A stretch of 64,000 bases of DNA from an uncultured Ruminococcus sp. Its GTDB lineage: Bacteria > Bacillota > Clostridia > Lachnospirales > Lachnospiraceae. Of the stretch, positions 25,190-34,464 are shown one piece after another. Location: positions 41,384 to 105,383 of the forward strand of contig UQVC01000005.1 of NCBI GenBank assembly GCA_900544395.1. Reading direction: 5' to 3'. Each line of letters opens with the position of its first letter. Within the stretch, counting starts at the first letter, position 1. Below the pieces are notes generated by a model, which worked only from the letters and a program-made list of their open reading frames with translations, was not told where the DNA came from and did no database searches. A program made the position numbers and the translations under genes.

Positions 25190-25310
25190 GCGGCGACCTC
25201 GTATATCTATATGTTGTCGGTCATCCGTTAAGGCATCAATGAATGGCGCATAACGTAGCCCGTAAACTTATCTCTTCCAAAGTCGACTCGATTTTGCCGG
25301 ATGACCAGTC
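25190..25310 (+). ncRNA. candidate IS110 bridge RNA
   Basis: IS110 left ends encode a bridge RNA that pairs with target and donor DNA. Here CGAC (25194-25197) pairs with GTCG (25216-25219) around a TATA/TATA helix with internal loops. A second stem GGTCATCCG (25219-25227) pairs perfectly with CGGATGACC (25298-25306), enclosing a 70-base loop. The region is non-coding and ends just before the transposase ribosome site. Extent is approximate. Confidence 0.55.
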
Positions 25311-25352
25311 ACTGTCAGTTTTATTGCTACAAAATATCAGGAGGTTATTTTA

Positions 25353-26612
25353 TTGTCATTTAAAATTATCAAAAATAATTGCTGCGGACTTGATGTCCAC
25401 AAAACATGGATTTATGCCTGCATCGGTATTACTGATTCTCACAGCCGAACAGAGTATAAGCAAGCTCGCTTTTCTTCCTTTTCAAAAGGGTTGCAAGAGC
25501 TGTGTGATTGGCTTGCAAAATATAATTGTACGGATGTCTGCATGGAATCAACCGGCAAGTATTGGATCCCTGTTTTTAATATTTTAGAGAAAAATAACGT
25601 CTGGGTTACTCTTTCTCATCCCAAATACACCAAGCCCCAAAAAGGAAATAAGACAGATCGTAAAGATGCAAAGTGGATTTGCGATCTATATATGTGCGGC
25701 ATGGTAAAACCTTCCTTTATTCCACCTGCTGACATTCGCGAGTTAAGAGATCTTGTAAGATACCGATATAAACTCACCTGTATGATTACCGGTGAAAAGA
25801 ATCGTGCTCAAAATTGTCTTACCGTCTCTAATTTAAAACTCGATGATGTCTTTTCCGATGTATTTGGTAAATCTTCTCGTTCTATTACAGAACAGATTTT
25901 ACAACACCCTGGGGAAACTTTTGACGTAGCACCTTTCGTGGATGGCAGATGTAAGACTCCTATCGAAGAAATACAGGCTGCCGTTGATGGTGCTATCTCT
26001 ACAGAACAAGCTGTAAAACTCAGACAATGTCTTAATCACATCGATGAATTAGAAATGCACAAAGCAGAAATAGAACGGGAAATCTTTCGTCTCAGTGATA
26101 AATACGATGAAGCCCTTTCTCTTATTCGAACCGTACCAGGATTCGATAAGAACCCAATGACTGCTATTCAGGTGCTCTCTGAAATCGGAGGTGATATGTC
26201 TGTCTTCCCCACAGCCAAAAACCTCGTATCATGGGTTGGATGTTGTCCTCGTAACGACCAAAGCAATCGCAAAATCAAATCCACTAGGATTTCCCGTGCT
26301 GGTTCTTATTTTAAACCAGTTTTGGTGCAAGTTGCAAATGCTTTAATCAAATCCAAGAAACATCCAGAAATTACGATCCGTTATCGACGTATAAAAGCAC
26401 GGCGTGGTCACAAGAAAGCTATCATTGCCATCTGTCGTATGTTCCTGACCGCTATCTGGCACATACTTACAGATTTAAAACCTTATACACCGGAAGGCTT
26501 TCTTGAATCACGCCCTGTGAGTGAATCAAAAATACTGACTACTTCACAGGCACTTAATCTGCTTAAACAACGAGGATATGTCATCAAGGATGATGAAGTT
26601 GCTGCTGTCTGA
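25353..26612 (+). CDS. IS110-family transposase (DEDD recombinase)
   Basis: 419 residues. The N-terminal RuvC-like domain has its acids in GLDVHKTW, CMESTGKYW and NKTDRKDAKWICDLY. The C-terminal Tnp_2 (IS116/IS110/IS902) domain holds VSWVGCCPRNDQSN and the catalytic-Ser region RISRAGSYFKPV. It starts at TTG 25353 with AGGAGG at 25339-25344. Length and motifs are complete, so the element may still be active. It would insert DNA under guidance of the bridge RNA encoded to its left. Confidence 0.93.
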   Translation: MSFKIIKNNCCGLDVHKTWIYACIGITDSHSRTEYKQARFSSFSKGLQELCDWLAKYNCTDVCMESTGKYWIPVFNILEKNNVWVTLSHPKYTKPQKGNKTDRKDAKWICDLYMCGMVKPSFIPPADIRELRDLVRYRYKLTCMITGEKNRAQNCLTVSNLKLDDVFSDVFGKSSRSITEQILQHPGETFDVAPFVDGRCKTPIEEIQAAVDGAISTEQAVKLRQCLNHIDELEMHKAEIEREIFRLSDKYDEALSLIRTVPGFDKNPMTAIQVLSEIGGDMSVFPTAKNLVSWVGCCPRNDQSNRKIKSTRISRAGSYFKPVLVQVANALIKSKKHPEITIRYRRIKARRGHKKAIIAICRMFLTAIWHILTDLKPYTPEGFLESRPVSESKILTTSQALNLLKQRGYVIKDDEVAAV

Positions 26613-26715
26613 TTAGGTGTTGTGTCCATATTTACTTTTCAAAACCACCTCTTACGATGGTTTATTTGTCATGCCCTTTATTCTTTGGCTGTCCTCTACT
26701 TATTTGTTTCAAACT

Positions 26716-28086
26716 TTACCTCTCTTTCAGTACATTGACGATTTCGGAGAACTTCATACCGTTGGAAGCCTTGACAAGAACCGTATCCTTCGGATTCAGA
26801 ACACGGTCTGTCTGTTCGAAAAAGTCTTCTTTTGTTTCAAAATAAAACACCTGTGTTTGGGAGTGTTGTTCACTGGCTCCTGTTGCCATATGCTCAGAAA
26901 GCTGTCCGATGCAGACGAGAACATCAATCCCAAGATCAGCGGCATATTTTCCGACTTCATAATGCATCTGTTTTTCGGTCGGTCCCAGTTCAAACATATC
27001 TCCGAGAATGGCAACTCTGCGGGTATCTGCTTTTGTAAGGACGTCCAGAGACGCTCTGGTGGAAGCCGGATTGGCATTGTAGCAGTCGTCAATGATCGTC
27101 AAGGAATCTGTCTCGATGAGATTGTTGCGTCCTGCCAGAGGAACCAGAGATTCGATTCCGGCTTTGATCTCCTCATCAGTCATGCCCAGTGCGTATCCAA
27201 CAGCAATTCCTGCCAGCGCATTGTGCACCATGTGTTCACCCGGAATGGAGATATGTGCGGCAAACGAAGAAACTGGTGTGTGGAAGACGGCATTGGTGCC
27301 GCGCAGCCCACAGGATTCGATCTGATCCGCATAAAAGTCCCTGTTTTCATCCAGACCAAAGAAAACAGGCTGGATCCCGTTGGCCGGATGTACAGTGGAG
27401 AGCTTGTCATCGTCTCCATTTAAAATGATGGAACCTTCTGGATTCATATACATGAAAATCTCTGTTTTTGCCTTTAAAATCCCGTCTCTGGATTTTAAAT
27501 GTTCCAGATGTGCAACACCGATATTGGTGATCACACAGATGTCAGGGCGTGCTACTTTTGCCAGTCGCTCCATTTCGCCGAAGTTGCTGATTCCCAGTTC
27601 CAGGACAGCGACTTCATGCTCCTTGCGGATATTGAAAATAGTGAGCGGAAGTCCGATCTCATTGTTAAAGTTTCCGGCTGTCTTTAATACGTGATACTTT
27701 TCGCCAAGTACGGATGCGATCATTTCTTTTGTGCTGGTCTTTCCCACACTTCCGGTAATTCCTACGACTTTCAGATTCAGACTCTTGCGGTAATGTTCGG
27801 CGATGTCTTTTAATGCCTGTTCGCAGGAGGTAACCATAATGTATGGATAGGAAGCATTTTCAATCCTCTTTTCAGAAATGGCACACAGGGCTCCGTCACG
27901 GATCGTCTGGGGAATGAACATATGTCCGTCGACCCTTGCCCCGCGGATCGCAACGAATAAACTGTCTTGTTCCACTTTCCGGCTGTCGATCACGACGCTG
28001 GATACTTCTTTATAATAACTTTCATCATCGCCGTAATAAATTCCGCCACAGGCAACGGCGATTTCTTTTAATGTCATGTTTTTCAT
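26716..28086 (-). CDS. murF: UDP-MurNAc-tripeptide:D-Ala-D-Ala ligase
   Basis: 456 residues, Mur ligase family: N-terminal domain with SLFVAIRGARVDGH, ATP-binding GITGSVGKTSTKEMI, central domain with ELGISNFGEMERL, and C-terminal GRNNL and DCYNANP motifs. It adds the D-Ala-D-Ala dipeptide to the peptidoglycan precursor in the cytoplasm. It lies directly downstream of ddl, which makes that dipeptide, in the operon plsC-pncB-ddl-murF. The gene is complete although an IS110 element inserted just past its stop. Confidence 0.95.
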   Translation of the reverse strand: MKNMTLKEIAVACGGIYYGDDESYYKEVSSVVIDSRKVEQDSLFVAIRGARVDGHMFIPQTIRDGALCAISEKRIENASYPYIMVTSCEQALKDIAEHYRKSLNLKVVGITGSVGKTSTKEMIASVLGEKYHVLKTAGNFNNEIGLPLTIFNIRKEHEVAVLELGISNFGEMERLAKVARPDICVITNIGVAHLEHLKSRDGILKAKTEIFMYMNPEGSIILNGDDDKLSTVHPANGIQPVFFGLDENRDFYADQIESCGLRGTNAVFHTPVSSFAAHISIPGEHMVHNALAGIAVGYALGMTDEEIKAGIESLVPLAGRNNLIETDSLTIIDDCYNANPASTRASLDVLTKADTRRVAILGDMFELGPTEKQMHYEVGKYAADLGIDVLVCIGQLSEHMATGASEQHSQTQVFYFETKEDFFEQTDRVLNPKDTVLVKASNGMKFSEIVNVLKER

Positions 28087-28113
28087 AAATGTTTCATCCT
28101 TTATTGTATTTGC

Positions 28114-29169
28114 TTACTGATACCGGGCTTCCATGGATTTCTGAATGATCAGTTCGCACAGATCTCCGTATGCAATGCCGTCTGCCAGTGCTTCTTTCGG
28201 AAGAAGACTTGCGGAAGTCATGCCTGGAAGGGTATTCATTTCCAGACAATACAGGTTGTCATGTTCATCCAGAATAAAGTCTGCACGGCTGTACACATTC
28301 AGTTTCAAAGCCTGGAAGGCACGGACTGTGAGAGCTTTCATACGTTCTGAAATCTCTTCGCTGATATCGGCAGGACAGACTTCTTCTGTTGCGTTTGCCT
28401 GATATTTGTTGGCATAGTCAAACCATCCGCTTTTTGGAATGATCTCGATCGGAGGAAGTGCTTTGCCGTCGATCACTCCGCAGGCAAATTCGCGGCCTTT
28501 GATGAACGTTTCGATGACCACTTCATTTTCGTAGCGGAAGGAGTTTTCCAAAGCCTGACGGTATTCTTCCTCAGTATTTACAATGTACACTCCGATGCTG
28601 GATCCTCCGGAGCATGGTTTTACAACAACCGGAAGAGAAAGTCCGAGAGACTCCAGGGAGCAGTCACTGTTTTCTTTGTACAGGCAGACCCCGGCAGGAG
28701 TATCTACGCCTGCTTCCAGAAAGATCTGTTTGGTGAGACCTTTGTCCATGGCAACGGCACATCCCAGAGAGTCCGGTCCGGTGTAGCGGATGCCAAGAAG
28801 ATCAAAAGCAGCCTGCAGTTTTCCATTTTCCCCTTCTCCGCCGTGAAGACCAAGGAAGGTCATATCTGCCAGACGGCAGAGCTCGATGACATTTGGTCCA
28901 AAGAAGCAGTCGGACTGATCCGGGCGGGATGCTTTGACTGCGGCAAGATCCGGCTCTGTCTCGGAAATATTTTTGGCAATCTCCAGACCATGTCCCGGAA
29001 GAGTGAAAACATCTTCCAGATTCTCTGGCGCATTCTCCAGACCAAGAAATACATCCAAAAGAAATGCATCGTGTCCTTTTTCTAATAATGTGTTACAGAT
29101 TCCGGCAGCAGAAGCGAGAGAAACATCGCGTTCTGTGCTGAGTCCACCGGCTAATACAATAATTCTCAT
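28114..29169 (-). CDS. ddl: D-alanine--D-alanine ligase
   Basis: 351 residues, ATP-grasp fold. N-terminal IIVLAGGLSTERDVSLASA, GLHGGEGENGKLQAAFDLL, the serine loop KPCSGGSSIGV, and C-terminal ADFILDEHDNLYCLEMNTLPG with metal-binding Glu and Asn. It joins two D-Ala for cell-wall synthesis; the product is used by MurF from the next gene. The gene sits 27 bases ahead of murF. Confidence 0.95.
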   Translation of the reverse strand: MRIIVLAGGLSTERDVSLASAAGICNTLLEKGHDAFLLDVFLGLENAPENLEDVFTLPGHGLEIAKNISETEPDLAAVKASRPDQSDCFFGPNVIELCRLADMTFLGLHGGEGENGKLQAAFDLLGIRYTGPDSLGCAVAMDKGLTKQIFLEAGVDTPAGVCLYKENSDCSLESLGLSLPVVVKPCSGGSSIGVYIVNTEEEYRQALENSFRYENEVVIETFIKGREFACGVIDGKALPPIEIIPKSGWFDYANKYQANATEEVCPADISEEISERMKALTVRAFQALKLNVYSRADFILDEHDNLYCLEMNTLPGMTSASLLPKEALADGIAYGDLCELIIQKSMEARYQ

Positions 29170-29182
29170 GATAATCTCCTTA

Positions 29183-30631
29183 TTATTTATTTACATCATT
29201 TAACAGTTTTGCTTTTGTGTCATACAGCTTCTGAGACAAGTCTACATAGACTTTGTGCGGATACAAGAGACGTTTTGTCTCGTCCCAGAGGGTGTCTTTT
29301 TCCTGTCTGCAGTAAGCGGCAATCTCCATGACAGAAGGCGAAGTATAGACACATTCCCCGTGAATGAAGATTGGCTTTAACATCTCGCGCATCGTATAAC
29401 TTCCACTGGCAAGGCGTGTTTTTTTCCAGGTTGCATTCGGGTCAAACAGAAGCAGTTCTTCTTTGGTGTCGTAGACTTCGTCGGCAAAACAGATCAGATC
29501 TGCACGCAGTTTTCCGGTCTCTTTATCATATACACGGTAAATCGTTTTGTTTCCCGGATTGGTGATCTTTTCTGTATTTTCGGAAATCTTGATCTTTGGA
29601 AGAAATTCGCCGTCTTTTTCAATGGCAGCCAGTTTGTAAACTCCTCCAAAAGACGGACAGTCCTTGGAGGTGATCAGATGTGTGCCGACTCCCCAAGAGG
29701 TGATGGCAGCACCCTGAATCTTTAAATCGTTGATCAGCATTTCATCCAGATCATTGGAAGCGGCGATCACAGCATCTTCAAATCCTGCTTCATCCAGCAT
29801 TGCACGGGCTTTTTTGGACAGGTAGGCAAGATCACCGCTGTCCAAGCGGATGCCATAGCTTTTTGGATGAATCCCGGCTTCTTTCATCTCCCGGAATACC
29901 CGGATCGCATTGGGAACACCGGATTTTAAGGTGTCGTAAGTATCGACCAGAAGAGTACATGCATCTGGATATAAGTCTGCGTAAGCTTTAAAAGCCGTGT
30001 ATTCATCCGGAAAACTCATGATCCAGCTGTGTGCATGAGTCCCCATCACCGGCACATCGAACATCTTGCCTGCCAGCACATTTGAGGTGCCGACGCATCC
30101 GCCGATCATAGCGGCTCTTGCGCCATAAAGTCCGGCATCCGGTCCCTGGGCGCGGCGCAGTCCGAATTCCATGACGCCATCGCCCTGTGCCGCATGGACA
30201 ACACGGGCAGTTTTCGTGGCAATCAGACTCTGATGATTGATGATATTTAAGATTGCGGTCTCAACAAGCTGGGCCTCCATGATCGGAGCGATGACTTTTA
30301 AGATTGGTTCTTTCGGGAAGATCACGCTTCCTTCCGGGATTGCATAAATATCTCCGCTGAAGTGAAATCCACTCAGATAATGAAGAAAATCTTCGCTGAA
30401 AATACCAAGTCCCCGTAAATAATCTACATCTTCATAAGAAAAATTCAAATTTTTGATGTATTCGATGACCTGTTCCAGACCGGCCATGATGGAATACCCG
30501 TTTTTTACCGGATTTTCCCGGAAAAATACATCAAATATCACGGTTTCATTGGCAGACTGCTTTTCAAAATAGCCCTGCATCATAGTCAGCTCATATAAAT
30601 CCGTGAGCAACGTTAAATTATCTGCTCTCAT
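29183..30631 (-). CDS. pncB: nicotinate phosphoribosyltransferase
   Basis: 482 residues with LLTDLYELTMMQGYFE at the N-terminus, GLRRAQGPDAG and GTHAHSWIMSF around the active site (phospho-accepting His) and GIRLDSGDLAYLSKKAR. It makes nicotinate mononucleotide from nicotinate and PRPP, first step of NAD salvage. It lies between plsC and ddl with short gaps, so it is co-transcribed with lipid and cell-wall genes. Confidence 0.94.
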   Translation of the reverse strand: MRADNLTLLTDLYELTMMQGYFEKQSANETVIFDVFFRENPVKNGYSIMAGLEQVIEYIKNLNFSYEDVDYLRGLGIFSEDFLHYLSGFHFSGDIYAIPEGSVIFPKEPILKVIAPIMEAQLVETAILNIINHQSLIATKTARVVHAAQGDGVMEFGLRRAQGPDAGLYGARAAMIGGCVGTSNVLAGKMFDVPVMGTHAHSWIMSFPDEYTAFKAYADLYPDACTLLVDTYDTLKSGVPNAIRVFREMKEAGIHPKSYGIRLDSGDLAYLSKKARAMLDEAGFEDAVIAASNDLDEMLINDLKIQGAAITSWGVGTHLITSKDCPSFGGVYKLAAIEKDGEFLPKIKISENTEKITNPGNKTIYRVYDKETGKLRADLICFADEVYDTKEELLLFDPNATWKKTRLASGSYTMREMLKPIFIHGECVYTSPSVMEIAAYCRQEKDTLWDETKRLLYPHKVYVDLSQKLYDTKAKLLNDVNK

Positions 30632-30653
30632 AACAAATCTCCTTGTTTTTTTA

Positions 30654-31388
30654 TCAGACTAAATCTGCATTTTTATGGATCGTTTCCTGAATGATATTCT
30701 GTACATAAGCACCGATGTGTTTTTTGTCTTCCGGTGCAAGATCCTTTGGATAGATCGGTTTGCCATATTCTACTACGACATGGACTTTTTTAATCTTAGG
30801 AAACTGATTTTCAAAGATGGCAGCGGTGTTGTTCATAGAAATCGGAACAATGGCACATCCGGTCTTTGTGGCGATTTTAAATGCGCCCTCTTTAAATGGA
30901 AGCATGCTCAGCTCTTCCCCTTTATTCCGAGTACCCTCCGGGAAGATGCAGATGGAAATTCCTTTTTTTACATAGTCGATGGCTTGCAGGATTGTCTTGA
31001 GGCCTTCTTTTGGATTCTCACGATCCAGAAACAGGCAGTAGACAAATCGCATCCAGGTTGACAGCAGAGGAATCTTTTCCATCTCTTTTTTTGCGACATA
31101 TCCGGTCAATCTCGGACAACGGGAATAGGTCAGAAGAATATCGAAAAAGCTGCGGTGATTTCCGATAAACAATACCGGCTCATCTGGAATATTCTCCATT
31201 CCGATCACAGTAGTCTGTACTCCGGTTACCCTTAAGATCAATTTGAATCCCCACTGTACCATTCGAAGACAACTGTAGTCTCTTGCATTGCGGTTGAATT
31301 TACCAATCAGCCATTCAATGAAAAACACCGGAATCGTCAGAACCAGGAACAGAACGAGGACAACAACAACACAAATAAAACGAATCAT
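30654..31388 (-). CDS. plsC: 1-acyl-sn-glycerol-3-phosphate acyltransferase
   Basis: 244 residues. An N-terminal hydrophobic anchor (~25 residues) precedes the acyltransferase motifs NHRSFFDIL (H-x4-D) and FPEGTRNKG. It acylates lysophosphatidic acid to phosphatidic acid at the membrane. It is the first gene of the minus-strand operon and has a good promoter about 40 bases upstream. Confidence 0.92.
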   Translation of the reverse strand: MIRFICVVVVLVLFLVLTIPVFFIEWLIGKFNRNARDYSCLRMVQWGFKLILRVTGVQTTVIGMENIPDEPVLFIGNHRSFFDILLTYSRCPRLTGYVAKKEMEKIPLLSTWMRFVYCLFLDRENPKEGLKTILQAIDYVKKGISICIFPEGTRNKGEELSMLPFKEGAFKIATKTGCAIVPISMNNTAAIFENQFPKIKKVHVVVEYGKPIYPKDLAPEDKKHIGAYVQNIIQETIHKNADLV

Positions 31389-31430
31389 GTGATAAACCCT
31401 CTCTTTTTTATTTTTTAAAGTCTAGTACAG

Positions 31431-31459
31431 ATTATACTAAAGCATCCTGTGAAATACAA
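31431..31459 (-). promoter_or_regulatory. promoter of plsC-pncB-ddl-murF
   Basis: On the minus strand TTGTAT (31454-31459), a 17-base spacer and TATAAT (31431-31436). Confidence 0.7.
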
Positions 31460-31526
31460 GTTTCGTGGTCATAAAAAGAAAGAAATGTTAATAAGATAAA
31501 GGGAAAGAAAACCTCTGGAGCAGAAG

Positions 31527-31940
31527 GTGAAAGAGAAGAAAAGAATACTGTGGACGCTTTTTTTGTGTGTGGCAGTGGGACTGTGCGGGTGTATCAGCAG
31601 ACAGCCATCTGTGACAGAAGGAAGTGAGATCCAGTTTACAGAAGTATCAGAGCAGGAAATCCCAGAAGAGCTGAAAATCAGAATGGAAGAGGAGAAGAAA
31701 ACACCGTTTATGCTGACTTATACAGATGGGGATGTGCTGTATGCTGCAAGAAGTTACGGGCCAAAAGAAAAGACAGGATACCAGGTCAGAGTAGATTCTG
31801 TTGTGGAAGGAGAACTGGCGATCCGAATCCAAACAAGCCTTATGGGACCGGAAAAAGGAGAGAAAACAAAGGATGTTGTGACCTATCCGTATGTGGTGAT
31901 CAGACTGAAGGTCACAGAAAAGGAAATCTTATTTGAATAA
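31527..31940 (+). CDS. lipoprotein with PrcB-like C-terminal domain
   Basis: 137 residues starting at GTG 31527 with GGAG upstream. A basic N-terminus and hydrophobic stretch end in a lipobox (AVGLCGC), so it is probably membrane-anchored outside the cell. The rest matches the small PrcB_C domain found in spirochaete and clostridial proteins: PFMLTYTDGDVLY, TGYQVRVDSVVEG, VTYPYVVIRL. Exact role unknown. It precedes the SipL-like sporulation gene by 12 bases and is probably co-transcribed. Confidence 0.7.
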   Translation: MKEKKRILWTLFLCVAVGLCGCISRQPSVTEGSEIQFTEVSEQEIPEELKIRMEEEKKTPFMLTYTDGDVLYAARSYGPKEKTGYQVRVDSVVEGELAIRIQTSLMGPEKGEKTKDVVTYPYVVIRLKVTEKEILFE

Positions 31941-31952
31941 TGGGAGGAGCAT

Positions 31953-33509
31953 ATGGAACTGATACAGAAAGTCATTCGTTATAATCAGGAAGGGAAAAAG
32001 GTGCTGGACCAGTTTTATCTGGACGAGGACTATAATGTACCGGATGCAAAAGAAGATGTCCGCCGGATCGTAGAGGGACAGGGTGAGGTCAAAATAGAAG
32101 ATGTCAAACTGGTAGAAAACTATGTCAGGGTATCCGGAAAATTGTATTTTCAGATTTTGTACCTGACTGACCAGGGAGAACCAAGACCGGCTGTTCTGGA
32201 AGGGAAACTTCCGTTTGAAGAAATGGTTTACACGGATGGAGAAGAAAATGCCCAGTATTTTGTACAAAATATCCGGGTGGAATTTGGCGCCACGCTGGTT
32301 CATTCCAGAAAGGTGAGTATCCGGGCCATGATTGAAATGGAAGTGGGATGCGAACATCTGACAGAAGAAAAAACAACGGTCGATCTGGAAAGTACCTGCC
32401 CGGTTTACAAGAAACAACAGGAAGTGAATCTTTTGAAATTACATACGGCAAAAAAAGATACTTACCGGATCAAAGAAGAGATCACACTTCCGGGAACGAA
32501 AGAAAGTATCGGGCAGATGCTTCTGACCAATGTGACGGGAAGAAAACTGGAAATCCGGGCAGGGGAAGAAGAACTGATATTAAGAGGTGAACTGCAGGTG
32601 TTCTGTATGTACCTGTCAGAAGAAGGAAAAACAGACTGGCTGGAACAGAGCATTCCGTATGAGGGGAAAATCGAATGCAGCGGTGCAGCAGAAGAGATGT
32701 ATTACGAAGTGCAGCATAGCCTGGAGGATACGCTTGTGGATGTGCGGATGGACGAGGATGGAGAGATGCGGATCCTGGGGATTGAGGGAACATTAAGTCT
32801 TCGGATCCATCTGTATGAAGAAGAGAAATTAAATCTTTTGCAGGATCTGTATTCGCTGGAAAAACAGGTGGTTTATGATACCCGCGAGGCAGTCTATGAA
32901 GAACTGCTGCTGCAGAATCAGTCCAAATGCAAAGTGACAGAGACTTTGTCTTTGCCGGAATTAAAGGATGATGTGCTTCAGATCTGCCACAGTACAGGTT
33001 CGATCCAGATCGAACATTTGGAATCTCAGGCGGGAAGTGGGATTTTGATCGAAGGGATTCTTCACCTGTCGTTTCTATACTTAAAAGCAGACGATACCGT
33101 TCCGTTTGGAAGCTGGCAGGGAATGATTCCGTTTTCCTATCTTCTGGAATGCCCCGATATGCCGGAGGAGATCCGTTTCCAGCTTTCAGATCGTGCAGAA
33201 CAGATTTCAGTGACCATGACGGGCAGTGATTCTGTGGAGATCAAAGCCGTACTGGCATTTGATGTGTTCCTGAGGAAGGCTGTGCCGATGCATGTGATCA
33301 CAGAAGTTCGGTTTGAAGAAATTGACAGAGAGGAACTGGCAAAAAAACCGGGAATCGTGGGATATATCGTAAAGAACGGAGATGATCTGTGGACGCTGGC
33401 AAAAACATACATGACCACAGTGGAGGAAATTCAGGAAATCAACCATCTGGAAAATGAACGATTGGATCCGGGAGAAAAGCTGATTATCTGCAAAGAGATC
33501 GGAATGTAA
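31953..33509 (+). CDS. sipL: SipL-like protein with SPOCS (DUF3794) and LysM domains
   Basis: 518 residues. Three DUF3794/SPOCS units can be followed, each with an LPELKDDVLQI or VPDAKEDVRRIV-type opening and a beta-rich body (approximately residues 20-140, 180-290 and 320-430). They are followed by a C-terminal LysM motif (GYIVKNGDDLWTLAKTY...LIICK). This layout is that of SipL, which in Clostridioides difficile binds SpoIVA through its LysM domain and is needed for spore-coat assembly. GGAGGAG precedes the ATG. Sporulation role inferred from the family. Confidence 0.85.
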   Translation: MELIQKVIRYNQEGKKVLDQFYLDEDYNVPDAKEDVRRIVEGQGEVKIEDVKLVENYVRVSGKLYFQILYLTDQGEPRPAVLEGKLPFEEMVYTDGEENAQYFVQNIRVEFGATLVHSRKVSIRAMIEMEVGCEHLTEEKTTVDLESTCPVYKKQQEVNLLKLHTAKKDTYRIKEEITLPGTKESIGQMLLTNVTGRKLEIRAGEEELILRGELQVFCMYLSEEGKTDWLEQSIPYEGKIECSGAAEEMYYEVQHSLEDTLVDVRMDEDGEMRILGIEGTLSLRIHLYEEEKLNLLQDLYSLEKQVVYDTREAVYEELLLQNQSKCKVTETLSLPELKDDVLQICHSTGSIQIEHLESQAGSGILIEGILHLSFLYLKADDTVPFGSWQGMIPFSYLLECPDMPEEIRFQLSDRAEQISVTMTGSDSVEIKAVLAFDVFLRKAVPMHVITEVRFEEIDREELAKKPGIVGYIVKNGDDLWTLAKTYMTTVEEIQEINHLENERLDPGEKLIICKEIGM

Positions 33510-33519
33510 CGAGTTGGCG

Positions 33520-33548
33520 TTGATTTTTGACTGCAAACTGGGTATACT
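33520..33548 (+). promoter_or_regulatory. promoter of ispE
   Basis: TTGATT (33520-33525), a 17-base spacer, TATACT (33543-33548), 40 bases before the ATG. Confidence 0.6.
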
Positions 33549-33587
33549 ATAAGCAAATGTATACAAGATACAAGCGGAGGACACAGG

Positions 33588-34463
33588 ATGAAACAGATAG
33601 AATTAAAGGCGCTTGCCAAAATTAATCTGGGACTGGATGTATTGGGAAAAAGAGAAAATGGATATCATGATGTGAGGATGATCATGCAGTCTGTGTATTT
33701 GTATGATGATGTGACGATCATCCGAAAAGATCTGCCGGGTATCGAAGTGGAGACAAATCTGCATTTTTTGCCCACAGATGAGAATAATATCGCATATAAA
33801 GCTGCAGCCATGCTGATGGATGAATTCCGTTTGCCGGGAGGTGTCCGGATCATTTTGAATAAACACATTCCGGTGGCAGCTGGAATGGCGGGCGGAAGCT
33901 CCAATGCAGCCGCAGTCCTGTTCGGGATGAACAAGATGTTCCGCCTCGGATTGAGCCAGAAATCGTTGATGGAACGAGGCGTCAGACTGGGGGCGGACGT
34001 TCCGTATTGTATTATGAGAGGTACTGTACTGGCAGAAGGGATCGGAGAGGAACTGACTACATTGCCTGCGCTTCCTGCCTGTACTGTTTTGATCGCCAAG
34101 CCGCCCATCAGTGTTTCGACAAAGGTGGTTTATGAGGCGCTGGATGCAAAAGAGATTGTAGACCATCCGGACATTGACGGATTGATCCGGGGGCTGGAGG
34201 CTGGCTCCTTGGAAGAGGTCGCCTCTCACATGGGAAATGTGCTGGAGGATGTGACAGTTGGGAAGTATCCGGTTATTGATGAGATCAAAGAAGTGATGAA
34301 AAAAGCAGGTGCCCTCAATGCGATGATGAGCGGCAGCGGTCCTACGGTATTTGGCCTGTTCAAAAGCCGGGCAGAAGCCAGGAATGCACAGGAAGCGATC
34401 CGAGGACAAGGATTGGCAAAGCAAGTATATGTGACAAATGTACACGGTGCAAGGAGGACATAA
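33588..34463 (+). CDS. ispE: 4-diphosphocytidyl-2-C-methyl-D-erythritol kinase
   Basis: 291 residues, GHMP kinase family: AKINLGLDVLGKRENGYHDV at the start, P-loop IPVAAGMAGGSSNAAAVL, and C-terminal MMSGSGPTVFGLF. It phosphorylates CDP-methylerythritol in the MEP pathway of isoprenoid synthesis. It is followed by a FadR-type regulator gene whose start lies 2 bases after this stop. Confidence 0.95.
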   Translation: MKQIELKALAKINLGLDVLGKRENGYHDVRMIMQSVYLYDDVTIIRKDLPGIEVETNLHFLPTDENNIAYKAAAMLMDEFRLPGGVRIILNKHIPVAAGMAGGSSNAAAVLFGMNKMFRLGLSQKSLMERGVRLGADVPYCIMRGTVLAEGIGEELTTLPALPACTVLIAKPPISVSTKVVYEALDAKEIVDHPDIDGLIRGLEAGSLEEVASHMGNVLEDVTVGKYPVIDEIKEVMKKAGALNAMMSGSGPTVFGLFKSRAEARNAQEAIRGQGLAKQVYVTNVHGARRT

Positions 34464-34464
34464 G

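Larger units (their letters stand above)
25164..26660 (+). mobile_element. IS110-family insertion sequence (ends approximate)
   Basis: An IS110-type transposase gene with about 190 bases of structured non-coding DNA on its left and a short right end, lying between murF and the HAD gene and opposite to both. IS110 elements have no clear terminal inverted repeats, so the exact ends cannot be fixed by eye. The left end lies between about 25066 and 25190, the right between 26613 and 26715, since murF is intact to its stop. A small inverted repeat AAACCA/TGGTTT (26642-26663) is in the right end. Confidence 0.75.

Noticed and set aside
26617..27423. 268-codon plus-strand frame after the transposase
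   Set aside because: Runs antisense through murF and starts in the IS right end; not a second transposon gene.
33603..34445. 280-codon open frame on the minus strand
   Set aside because: Antisense to ispE, whose motifs are complete; product is Cys/His-rich nonsense without family features.
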